9,103 nt of DNA from assembly GCA_017354595.1 (NCBI GenBank), contig JAFMQQ010000082.1, positions 1-9,103 of the forward strand, written 5' to 3'. This document shows positions 1-6,550 of the stretch, one piece after another; position 1 is the first letter of the stretch, and every line of letters starts with the position of its first letter. Made by a program: the position numbers and the translations under genes. The notes under the pieces were generated by a model. It ran no database searches and was not told where the DNA came from. It saw nothing but the letters and a program-made list of their open reading frames with translations. This stretch comes from Micromonosporaceae bacterium (GTDB lineage: Bacteria > Actinomycetota > Actinomycetes > Mycobacteriales > Micromonosporaceae).

Positions 1-1503
1 GGTTGGCTCGCCGTACCGGCGGCGGTCGTGGTCGGCCTGTACCTGGTGGCGGCCGGACGGTACTACGCGCTGCACCGGCGCCGGCCGGCCGCCATGCTGG
101 TCAGCCTGATCACCGCGTTCGTGTTGCTGGCCGAGGCGATGGTCGCGGTCACGCTCGCGGTGAAGTGGCACCTGTCCTGGTGGGAGTGGCACCTGCTGCT
201 GACCGCCGGCTTCGCCTTCGTCGCCTACAGCGCCTACGTCCAGTACGCCCGCGAAGGCTCCAGCGCCGGCGTCTTCGACAGCATCACGCTGTCGGCCACG
301 GCGCGACGCATCCGCGAGGAGTACGCCACCGCGCTGGAGGAGTTGGTGGCGGCACTGGAGGAGGGCGAGCGTACCGGCGCCGGTACCGGGGCGGTGGTGG
401 CCCGGGTCGGCGAGCGGTTCGGACTCTCCGAGTTGCAGCGTGCGGTACTGGACCGGGCCGGCACCGCACTGGCCGCGGAACGGCGGCTGTCCCGCCGGCT
501 GGCCGCCCTGGTCGCCGTCGGTGAGCAGGCCCGGGTCGGTGCCGCCGAGCCGGTGCTGCTGGACAATGTCCGGGCGCTGGTGGCGCCGGCCTTCGGCGCG
601 GTCGAGCTCGGGCTGGTCAGCGACGGCGCGATACTAATCGATGGCCGTGAGTACGATCCAGCTCGATTAGCCGATGACGACGCGCTGCTGTTGCCGCTGA
701 CGGTCAAGGGACGGGTCGCCGGTGCGATCCGGGCGCCGGCAGCGGCCGGGCCGGACCGGGACCTGGTCGCCACGCTCGCCAACCAACTCTCCATCGCGCT
801 GGAGAACGCCCGGCTCTACGGCGAGCTGGAGACGCTGTTCCGCCGGTACCTGTCGCCGGATGTGGCGGCCGCGCTGCTCGCCGACCCGGACCAGGCCGCA
901 CTGGGCGGCTCGGTGGTCGAGGTGACCGCGCTCTTCGCCGACCTGCGCGGGTTCACCACGTTCTCCGAGTCGGTACCGCCGGCGGAGATCGTACGGATGC
1001 TCAACCGGTACCACGGCGTGGCGGTGCCATGCGTGCTGGCGGGCGGTGGCACCATCGTGCAGTTCGTCGGCGACGCACTGCTGGCACTGTTCAACGCGCC
1101 GGCCCGGCAAGCCGACCACGCGGCCCGCGCGGTACGCGCCGGACTGGCGATGCAGCAGGCGGTCGAGACGATCGCGCACGCCGAGCCGAGCTGGCCACGG
1201 TTCCGGGTCGGCATCAACACCGGGCCGGCACTGGTCGGCAACATCGGCAGCGAGACCCTGCGCGGCTTCAACGCCATGGGCGACGCGGTCAACGTGGCGT
1301 CCCGGTTGCAGGGCATCGCCGAGCCGGGGCAGGTGGTGGTCGGCGAGGCGACCCTGCGCCAGCTCGGTCCGGACCTGGCGCTGCTCGGGCCTGGGCTGGC
1401 CGCCCGGTCGCTCGGCGAGTTGCCGGTCAAGGGCCGGCGGGCGCCGGTACACCCTTATGTTGTGGGATCGGCCGCACCGGCACAGCGAAGCCCGACCACG
1501 TGA
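1..1503 (+). CDS. Membrane-anchored class III adenylate/guanylate cyclase, 5' partial
   Basis: The frame is open from the first base and already encodes a hydrophobic helix, so the start lies upstream of the window. About three membrane segments occupy roughly nt 1-60, 90-160 and 185-235. A helical, probably coiled-coil linker follows, then a GAF-like domain (about 480-830) ending in the helix LANQLSIALENARLY, then the cyclase catalytic domain (about 900-1470). The two metal-binding Asp codons are seen at 940-942 (FADLRGF) and 1072-1074 (FVGDALL). The transition-state Asn and Arg are at 1291-1293 and 1303-1305 (NVASRL). The family makes cAMP or cGMP from ATP or GTP at the inner membrane face. 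The purine-specifying positions are unusual: Gln (1060-1062) replaces the usual Lys, and Asn (1270-1272) replaces the usual Thr/Asp. The product is therefore uncertain. The stop overlaps the next gene, a Crp-type regulator. Confidence 0.9.
   Translation, partial: GWLAVPAAVVVGLYLVAAGRYYALHRRRPAAMLVSLITAFVLLAEAMVAVTLAVKWHLSWWEWHLLLTAGFAFVAYSAYVQYAREGSSAGVFDSITLSATARRIREEYATALEELVAALEEGERTGAGTGAVVARVGERFGLSELQRAVLDRAGTALAAERRLSRRLAALVAVGEQARVGAAEPVLLDNVRALVAPAFGAVELGLVSDGAILIDGREYDPARLADDDALLLPLTVKGRVAGAIRAPAAAGPDRDLVATLANQLSIALENARLYGELETLFRRYLSPDVAAALLADPDQAALGGSVVEVTALFADLRGFTTFSESVPPAEIVRMLNRYHGVAVPCVLAGGGTIVQFVGDALLALFNAPARQADHAARAVRAGLAMQQAVETIAHAEPSWPRFRVGINTGPALVGNIGSETLRGFNAMGDAVNVASRLQGIAEPGQVVVGEATLRQLGPDLALLGPGLAARSLGELPVKGRRAPVHPYVVGSAAPAQRSPTT
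634..670. repeat. Perfect 8-bp inverted repeat inside a rare-codon patch
   Basis: CTAATCGA (634-641) and TCGATTAG (663-670) are exact reverse complements separated by 21 nt. The repeat lies inside the GAF-like part of the cyclase gene. The surrounding codons ATA (631-633), CTA (634-636) and TTA (667-669) are rare in GC-rich actinobacteria, and the local base composition is distinctly more A/T-rich than the flanks. A role is not evident; see the findings. Confidence 0.6.
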
Positions 1504-2165
1504 CCGAGCCGGCCGAGTTCTGGGACCGCCTCCTCCCGGCCGAGGTGGCAGACCTGACCCGGCGCGGCCGGCCGCGGCGCTACGACCGGGGCGAGATCCT
1601 GGTCCGGGAACAGGTGCAGTGCGACGCGGTGGTGGTGCTGCGCACCGGACGGGTGAAGGTGACCAGTTACACCGCGGGCGGAACCGAGGTGATTCTCGCG
1701 GTACGCGGACCCGGCGCGCTGATCGGCGAGCTGTCCGCAATGGACGGTGGTGCGTATTCGGCGACGGTACAGGCGCTGGAACCGGTGACCGCGTTGGTGA
1801 CTCCGCTGCCGGAGTTCACCACGTTCCTCCAGGCGCACGGCCGGGTCGCGGTGCTGTTGACCCAGTTGCTGGTCGGCCGGCTGCGGGACGCGGACCGCAA
1901 GCGGATCGAGTTCGGCGCGCACGACACCACGGGCCGGGTGGCGGCGCGGTTGCTGGAGCTGGTCGACCGCTTCGGCGAACAGACGGCGGACGGGATCCTG
2001 ATCAACCTGCCGCTGTCCCAGGACGAGCTGGCGAGCTGGACCGGCGCTTCGCGGGAGGCGGTGAGCAAGGCGCTGAGCGCGCTGCGCGCCGATGGTGCGA
2101 TCCGCACCAGCCGGCTGCGGGTGGTGGTACGCGACCTGGAAGCCCTGCGCGCCCGGGTCCGCTGA
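1500..2165 (+). CDS. Crp/Fnr-family transcriptional regulator
   Basis: This 221-residue protein has the length and layout of the Crp family: an N-terminal cyclic-nucleotide-binding beta-roll (about residues 25-110), a dimer helix (about 112-140) and a C-terminal winged helix-turn-helix (about 172-201, LSQDELASWTGASREAVSKA). The phosphate-binding cassette is recognisable as GEL (76-78) followed by AYSATV (85-90). The family Glu is present (E77), but Tyr86 stands where Crp has the Arg that contacts the cyclic phosphate, so binding of ordinary cAMP is doubtful. The GTG start at 1500 shares four bases (GTGA) with the cyclase stop, and no strong Shine-Dalgarno is visible. Start by translational coupling is therefore likely. 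The pairing suggests the regulator responds to the product of the upstream cyclase; this is inferred from adjacency. Confidence 0.9.
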   Translation: MTEPAEFWDRLLPAEVADLTRRGRPRRYDRGEILVREQVQCDAVVVLRTGRVKVTSYTAGGTEVILAVRGPGALIGELSAMDGGAYSATVQALEPVTALVTPLPEFTTFLQAHGRVAVLLTQLLVGRLRDADRKRIEFGAHDTTGRVAARLLELVDRFGEQTADGILINLPLSQDELASWTGASREAVSKALSALRADGAIRTSRLRVVVRDLEALRARVR

Positions 2166-2204
2166 GCCCCGGAGATGGCATGATGGAACGGCTGGTCGAG
2201 ATAC

Positions 2205-2212
2205 GGAAAGGA
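2205..2212 (+). promoter_or_regulatory. Ribosome binding site of the Uma2-family gene
   Basis: GGAAAGGA ends 8 nt before the ATG at 2221. This supports that start over further-upstream in-frame codons, which would run into the Crp-family gene. No convincing promoter is visible in the 55-bp gap after that gene. Confidence 0.7.
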
Positions 2213-2220
2213 CCTCCCCT

Positions 2221-2796
2221 ATGCTGCTGGTCGAACAGGTGTCAGGTCGGACCCTCGACGTGAATACCCAACTCACGTTGGAGGACTACCTCACTCTGCC
2301 CGCCGACGCGCGCTGCGAAGTCGTGGAAGGGATCCTTCGTCCGATGTCCCGTGCCACCACGAATGGCCGACGGGTCCAGCGCCGGCTCACCAACGCACTA
2401 GAGGCACAGTGCCCACCCGACCTCCAGGTGGAGTTCGAGGAGATCGTGGTCTTCCACGATGTGCCGCCAGACGCGCGTATCCCGGATGTCACTGTGTTCC
2501 GCCGTTCGGGCAAGGACGAGGGTACGAACAACGTGGCGGCCAGGCACGTGCTGCTCGCGGTCGAGGTGGTCTCGCCGGGCTCGGGCGAGGAGGACCGGCA
2601 CGTGAAGCCCGGGGAGTACGCCCGTAACGGCATTCCGCACTTCTGGCGGGTCGAGTTGCAGCCCGCGCTGGCGGTACACACCTATGTGTTGACCGACGGC
2701 GGATATGTCAACGCAGGCGTATTCGGTCCCGGCGAGCGGATCACCTCGGTCGTGCTCGGCTGGGTGGACATCGCAACCGACGACCTGATGCGCTGA
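2221..2796 (+). CDS. Uma2 family (DUF820) PD-(D/E)XK nuclease-fold protein
   Basis: The 191-residue product has the usual Uma2 length and order of motifs: an N-terminal LTLEDYLTLP segment (18-27), EVVEG (33-37), IPDV with Asp89, AVEVVSPGS with Glu115 (113-121), then EEDRHVK ending at Lys129, and the closing GIPHFWRVE (137-145). Asp89, Glu115 and the downstream Lys/Asp resemble the PD-(D/E)XK catalytic set. Uma2 proteins are predicted restriction-like endonucleases that are abundant in actinobacteria and cyanobacteria, and their biological role is mostly unknown. The gene has its own ribosome binding site 55 bp after the regulator and stands alone. It converges with pcaR, with only 20 bp between the two stop codons. 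The family call is firm; activity is only a family-level prediction. Confidence 0.88.
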   Translation: MLLVEQVSGRTLDVNTQLTLEDYLTLPADARCEVVEGILRPMSRATTNGRRVQRRLTNALEAQCPPDLQVEFEEIVVFHDVPPDARIPDVTVFRRSGKDEGTNNVAARHVLLAVEVVSPGSGEEDRHVKPGEYARNGIPHFWRVELQPALAVHTYVLTDGGYVNAGVFGPGERITSVVLGWVDIATDDLMR

Positions 2797-2806
2797 GACG
2801 CAACAA

Positions 2807-2820
2807 CTGAGCCGGCTCAG
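2807..2820. terminator. 14-bp perfect palindrome between convergent genes, possible weak terminator
   Basis: CTGAGCCGGCTCAG is its own reverse complement. It spans the short gap between the Uma2 gene and pcaR and contains the pcaR stop codon (2817-2819, minus strand). As a hairpin it would form about a 5-bp stem with a 4-nt loop. A second palindrome, GCCGGCGCCGGC, lies just inside pcaR at 2823-2834. No T-run follows on either strand, so it is not a classical intrinsic terminator. Confidence 0.35.
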
Positions 2821-3641
2821 CGGCCGGCGCCGGCGGCGCGCAGATCCTCTTCGATCAGCTTCGCCGTGGCCAGCAGCGGCTCCAGGAACTCCGCCCGCAT
2901 CGCCTCCGGGCTGCCCCGGCCCGCGTGCGCCGACACATTGATGGCTGCCACTACCCGGTGCCGCTCGTCGCGGATCGGCGCGGCCAGCGAACGCAGCCCC
3001 TCCTCCAGTTCCTGGTCCACCATCGCCCAGCCCTGGCGCTGAATCCGTACCAGTTCCAACCGCAGCTGCTCAGCGTCCACAATGGTGTGTCGGGTGAACC
3101 GGTGCAGATCCGCGGAGCCGAGGTACCCATCCAGCCAGCCGTCGGGCTGGCCGGCCAGCAGCACCCGGCCCATCGAGGTGGCGAACGCCGGAAACCGGGT
3201 ACCGACGCTGATCGCGATGCGCATGATGCGCTTGGTCGGCACCCGGGCGACGTACACCACCTCGTCGCCGTCGAGTACCGAAACCGAGGAGGACTCATGG
3301 GTACGCTCCACCAGGTGCTCCAGGTGTGGCATCGCCACCTCGGGCAGCCCGAGGCTGGACAGGTACGCGTACCCGAGCTCGAGAATCTTCGGGCGCAGCG
3401 AGAAGTGCCGCCCGTTGCTGCGCATGTAGCCGAGCTCGACCAGGGTGTGCAGGAAGCGGCGGACGCTGGCGCGGGTCAGCCCGGTGATCCGGGCGACCTC
3501 GCTGAGGGTCAGCTCGGTGTGTTCGGCGTCGAAGGCCCGGATCACCGCGAGCCCGCGATCCAGCGACTGCACGAACTCGGCGCCCGGAGCCGGTCCCCCG
3601 GCGGCCGGCGGGTCCGGAGCTGGCTGCGCCGCGCCGGTCAC
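2817..3641 (-). CDS. pcaR: IclR-family regulator of the pca operon, PcaR/PcaU type
   Basis: The 274-residue product has a short Pro/Ala-rich N-terminus (1-20), then FVQSLDRG (23-30), which marks the start of the IclR winged helix-turn-helix, with recognition segment LSEVARITGLTRASVRRFLH (46-65). An effector-binding domain follows (about 85-270), including VVYVARVP (128-135) and FPAFATSMGRVLLAG (150-164). PcaR/PcaU members bind 3-oxoadipate or protocatechuate and control pca genes; which ligand applies here cannot be read from sequence. The GTG start is favoured because GGAGGAG lies 5 nt upstream and the start shares GTGA with the pcaC stop. A longer frame runs further upstream but lies inside pcaC. 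As last gene of the operon it is probably co-transcribed and autoregulated, with the GTTC half-sites upstream of pcaI as the likely target. Confidence 0.9.
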   Translation of the reverse strand: MTGAAQPAPDPPAAGGPAPGAEFVQSLDRGLAVIRAFDAEHTELTLSEVARITGLTRASVRRFLHTLVELGYMRSNGRHFSLRPKILELGYAYLSSLGLPEVAMPHLEHLVERTHESSSVSVLDGDEVVYVARVPTKRIMRIAISVGTRFPAFATSMGRVLLAGQPDGWLDGYLGSADLHRFTRHTIVDAEQLRLELVRIQRQGWAMVDQELEEGLRSLAAPIRDERHRVVAAINVSAHAGRGSPEAMRAEFLEPLLATAKLIEEDLRAAGAGR

Positions 3642-4051
3642 GGCTGCTCCTCCGTGGGCGCAGCTCCCTCCTCCGGCAGCACGCTCTCCTCGCGCAGGAC
3701 GCGCTGGGCCACCGCGAATGCGGTGTTCGCCGCCGGTACACCGGCGTAGATGGCGACCTGCAGCAGCACCTCCTTGATCTCCGCTGGAGTCAACCCGTTG
3801 CGCAGCGCGCCCCGTACGTGCATCGCCACCTCCTCGTCGCAGCGAAGGGTGGCGAGCATCGCGAGGGTGATGCAGCTGCGCACGCGGCGATCCAGGCCCG
3901 GTCGGGTCCACACCTCGCCCCAGGCGTACCGGGTGATGAGCTCCTGGAAGTCGGCGGTGAACTCGTCGGTGCGCGCCACCGCCCGGTCGACGTGCGCGTC
4001 GCCCAGCACGGCGCGCCGCACCGCCATCCCAGCCTCGTGCTGGTCAGCCAT
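3638..4051 (-). CDS. pcaC: 4-carboxymuconolactone decarboxylase
   Basis: The 137-residue product matches stand-alone PcaC in length and motifs: FQELITRYAWGEVWTRPGL (35-53), SCITLAMLATLR (59-70), DEEVAMHVRGAL with His78, and IKEVLLQVAIYAGVPAANTA (92-111). It decarboxylates gamma-carboxymuconolactone to the 3-oxoadipate enol-lactone in the cytoplasm, the step before PcaD. The ATG lies within the end of pcaD (8-bp overlap, ATGGCTGA) with GGAGAG 5 nt upstream. The C-terminal tail after residue 120 is Glu/Pro-rich and probably not part of the fold. In Rhodococcus and Streptomyces this activity is usually fused to PcaD as PcaL; here it is separate. Confidence 0.93.
   Translation of the reverse strand: MADQHEAGMAVRRAVLGDAHVDRAVARTDEFTADFQELITRYAWGEVWTRPGLDRRVRSCITLAMLATLRCDEEVAMHVRGALRNGLTPAEIKEVLLQVAIYAGVPAANTAFAVAQRVLREESVLPEEGAAPTEEQP
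3647..3653 (-). promoter_or_regulatory. Ribosome binding site deciding the pcaR GTG start
   Basis: On the minus strand GGAGGAG ends 5 nt before the GTG at 3641. It lies inside the pcaC coding sequence. It is among the clearest Shine-Dalgarno matches in the operon and supports a GTG start for the regulator. Confidence 0.75.
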
Positions 4052-4811
4052 CGGTACTCTCCAGGTGTTCCGTGAGCAGTCCGCTCACCGAATCCGGACA
4101 CTCTACATTGGACAGGTGAGCGGCGTCCGGGAGGATGGTCAGGCGCGCTGCCGGTACGGCGGCCGCGATCTGCCCGGCGAAGGTCGGTGGGGTGGCCGGG
4201 TCGAGTGCGCCGGCGACCACCAGGGTCGGCGCGGCGATCCGGACCAGTTCCGGCCGCAGGTCCATCATGGCGATCGCCTCGCAGCAGCCGGCGTACCCCT
4301 CCGCCGGTGTGGCCAGCAGCATCTCCCGGCACCAGGCGACCCGGGGATCGGTGCCCGGCATCGCGGCAGTGAACCAGCGCGCCAGCACGGTATCGGCGAT
4401 GCTGGTGATGCCGGCCCCGCGGACCCGGGCGGCGCGCTCCAGCCAACCCTGCGCCGGTGGCAGGTGGGCGGCGGTACACAGCAGCACCAGTCGCCGCACC
4501 CGGCCGGGCTGGTGCGCGGCCAGCCACATGCCGACCATGCCGCCGAGCGAGAGTCCACAGTAGGCGAAGCTGTCCACGCCCAGGCCGTCGAGCAGCGCCA
4601 GCACGTCACCACCCAGATCGTCCATTGTGTACGGTCCGGGAGGCACCTGCGAGCCGCCGTGCCCGCGGTGGTCGTAACAGATGATCCGGTACCGGTCGGC
4701 GAGCGCCTCGACCTGTGGCCGCCACATCCGCAGCGCGGTGCCGAGCGACCCGCCCAGCACCAGCACCGGCCCGCCTGCCGGCCCGAACTCCTCATGCTGC
4801 AGCTTCGCCAT
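4044..4811 (-). CDS. pcaD: 3-oxoadipate enol-lactonase
   Basis: This 255-residue alpha/beta hydrolase carries a complete catalytic triad: Ser88 in the nucleophile elbow GLSLGG (86-91), Asp204 in GALDPATPP (201-209), and His232 in DAAHLSN (229-235). Characteristic PcaD segments LGGSLGTALRMW (19-30), YDHRGHGGS (46-54) and GPYTMDDLG (59-67) separate it from generic hydrolases. It hydrolyses 3-oxoadipate enol-lactone to 3-oxoadipate. The ATG at 4811 is chosen because AAGGGA lies 5 nt upstream and the protein then begins at the usual PcaD N-terminus. A longer frame upstream would only cover the end of pcaB. One base separates it from pcaB, and it overlaps pcaC by 8 bp in a different frame. Confidence 0.94.
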   Translation of the reverse strand: MAKLQHEEFGPAGGPVLVLGGSLGTALRMWRPQVEALADRYRIICYDHRGHGGSQVPPGPYTMDDLGGDVLALLDGLGVDSFAYCGLSLGGMVGMWLAAHQPGRVRRLVLLCTAAHLPPAQGWLERAARVRGAGITSIADTVLARWFTAAMPGTDPRVAWCREMLLATPAEGYAGCCEAIAMMDLRPELVRIAAPTLVVAGALDPATPPTFAGQIAAAVPAARLTILPDAAHLSNVECPDSVSGLLTEHLESTDG

Positions 4812-4812
4812 C

Positions 4813-5982
4813 TCAGTCCCTTGTGGACGGTTTGGTATGGTGGTTGAGAGCACGCTCAACGAGGGCGCCCGCGGCGGCCACAGCCTGGCTGCCCGAGGCA
4901 CCGGCAGCCAGGCCGGAGGCGTCCAGGTTCGCCCGCATCCGGTCAGCGTCCACCCGCAGGTCCTCGACCAGCCGCCTGGTGTGAGCGGCGGCGCCGCCGA
5001 CCAGCCGGAGCAGCTCGGTGAGCACCGGCGGCTCGGCCTGCCAGCGGCCGGCGGCCCGCTGCAACTCCTGCGGCATCGCGGCCAGCAGCGTGGCGACCAG
5101 CCCGGGTGTCCGGTGTACGGCCGCGGTCACCAGCACGCTGCGCGCCGGATTCCGCTTGTGTGGCATGGAGGAGGAGCCACCCGGCGAACCCTCGGCGAGC
5201 TCACCCACCTCGGTCTGCGCGAGCAGCGCCACGTCCAGCGCGATGGTGCCGAGCGCGCCGGCGGCCACCCCGAGCGCACCGGCCAGCTCGCCGATCCTGG
5301 TCCGGTCGGTGTGCCAGGGCAGCACCGGTTCGGCCAATCCCAGCTCGGCGGCGAGCATGGCGAGCAACTCCGGCCCGCGCTCGCCGAACGCGGCGAGGGT
5401 ACCCACCGGGCCGCCGAACTGTACCGCGAGCCGCCGCCGGGCCCGGTCCAGCCCGGCGCGTGCCTGGTCGACGGCGACCAGCCAGCCCGCGCAGACCGCG
5501 CCGAAGGTGGTCGGCGCGGCCTGCTGGAGCAGCGTCCGTCCGATCTGGACAGTGTTCCGGTACCGGTCGGCGAGACCGGCGAGCCGGTCGGCGAGGCCGG
5601 CCAGATCGGCCAGGACCGGTTCGCTCGCCCGGGTGGCGACCAGGCACATCGCGGTATCCAGGATGTCCTGGCTGGTGGCACCGGGGTGCACGTACCGGGC
5701 CGCGTCCTCGGGCAGCGCGGCGCGCAACTGCGCCACCAGCGGTACCACTGGGGAGGCGTGGTCGACCGCGAGCCGGCCCAGCTCCACCGGGTCGTACCGG
5801 TCGGCCCGGCACCCGGCCTCGATCGCCGACGCGGCCGGCTCGGGGATCAGGCCGGCCCGGGCGCAGACCCGGGCCAGTGCCCCCTCGGTATCCAGCATCG
5901 CCTGCAGCCAGGCCAGGTCGCTGGTCGCCCCGGCCACCGCTGGATCCGTCCACATCGGACTGAAGAGCTGGTCTTCAGACAT
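4813..5982 (-). CDS. pcaB: 3-carboxy-cis,cis-muconate cycloisomerase, short form
   Basis: This 389-residue member of the fumarase/aspartase superfamily has the family signature GSSSMPHKRNP at 269-279 on the flexible catalytic loop and the upstream motif YVHPGATSQDILDT (97-110). It cyclises beta-carboxy-cis,cis-muconate, the PcaHG product, to gamma-carboxymuconolactone. Superfamily enzymes act as homotetramers with composite active sites. The ATG overlaps the pcaG stop by 8 bp (ATGTCTGA). A GGGGGAG stretch lies 13 nt upstream, rather far, so coupling probably drives initiation. Proteobacterial PcaB is about 450 residues, and this protein stops soon after VDADRMRANLD (344-354), so it lacks most of the C-terminal helical domain. 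That may be a short actinobacterial form; no frameshift evidence was seen. Confidence 0.92.
   Translation of the reverse strand: MSEDQLFSPMWTDPAVAGATSDLAWLQAMLDTEGALARVCARAGLIPEPAASAIEAGCRADRYDPVELGRLAVDHASPVVPLVAQLRAALPEDAARYVHPGATSQDILDTAMCLVATRASEPVLADLAGLADRLAGLADRYRNTVQIGRTLLQQAAPTTFGAVCAGWLVAVDQARAGLDRARRRLAVQFGGPVGTLAAFGERGPELLAMLAAELGLAEPVLPWHTDRTRIGELAGALGVAAGALGTIALDVALLAQTEVGELAEGSPGGSSSMPHKRNPARSVLVTAAVHRTPGLVATLLAAMPQELQRAAGRWQAEPPVLTELLRLVGGAAAHTRRLVEDLRVDADRMRANLDASGLAAGASGSQAVAAAGALVERALNHHTKPSTRD
4817..4822 (-). promoter_or_regulatory. Ribosome binding site of pcaD
   Basis: Minus-strand AAGGGA ends 5 nt before the pcaD ATG (4811). It lies at the very end of pcaB and selects this ATG over upstream in-frame codons. 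Confidence 0.65.
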
Positions 5983-6550
5983 CGAAGAAGACTGTCTCCC
6001 CCGGGCCCTGCAGCACGATGTCCCAGTGGTAGCCACCGGATTCCGCGGTCGCCACCAGGGTTTCCCGCCGGTCTTCCTCCACTGTGGACAGCACCGGATC
6101 GGCTCGGTTCGCCGCCTCTTCGTCGCTGAAGTAGCACCGGGTGGCCATCCGCACCAGGATGCCCCGGGCGAAGACCGAGACGTCCAGGTGCGGCGCCTCC
6201 TGGCCACCCTCCGGCGTGGGCAGCGGGCCGGGCTTGAGGGTGCGGATCCAGAACCGGCCATCATCGTCGGTGGGGCACCGGCCGTAGCCCCTGAAGCTGG
6301 CCGGGCCGCTGGCCGCGCCGCGCGGGTCGTCGGGGTGATTGAACCGGCCGGCCGGATCGGCCTGCCAGGTCTCCACCAACCCGTCCGGTACCGGATCGCC
6401 GTGCCCGTCCAGCAGCCGGCCGGAGAGCACGAAGCTGCCCGGTGTCCCCTCCGGTACCACGTCGGGCCCGTCCGGCCAGGGCAGCACCAGGCGCAGGTAC
6501 GGTCCGACGGTCTGCGATGGCGTAAGTCCCAGCGGCGCCTCAGTCTTCAT
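5975..6550 (-). CDS. pcaG: Protocatechuate 3,4-dioxygenase alpha subunit
   Basis: The 191-residue product begins with the typical alpha-subunit motif LTPSQTVGPYL (9-19). It continues through GRLLDGHGDPVPDGLVETWQ (44-63), the conserved intradiol dioxygenase core, and ends with GYHWDIVLQG (173-182). It pairs with PcaH to form the iron(III) enzyme that cleaves protocatechuate between C3 and C4. The alpha subunit lacks the four iron ligands, which sit in PcaH, but shapes the substrate pocket. The ATG overlaps the end of pcaH by 11 bp, with GGAGGAG 4 nt upstream. This overlap fits balanced 1:1 synthesis of the two subunits. Confidence 0.95.
   Translation of the reverse strand: MKTEAPLGLTPSQTVGPYLRLVLPWPDGPDVVPEGTPGSFVLSGRLLDGHGDPVPDGLVETWQADPAGRFNHPDDPRGAASGPASFRGYGRCPTDDDGRFWIRTLKPGPLPTPEGGQEAPHLDVSVFARGILVRMATRCYFSDEEAANRADPVLSTVEEDRRETLVATAESGGYHWDIVLQGPGETVFFDV

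Noticed and set aside
2166..2220. Promoter in the gap before the Uma2 gene
   Set aside because: CATGAT (2179-2184) was considered as a -10 box, but it lacks the leading T and no -35 match lies at a proper distance; only the ribosome binding site is supported.
5563..5595. Direct repeat of CCGGTCGGCGAG with 21-bp period inside pcaB
   Set aside because: It encodes a heptad-like LADRLAG/LADRY helix in a conserved helical region, so protein structure and codon bias explain it.
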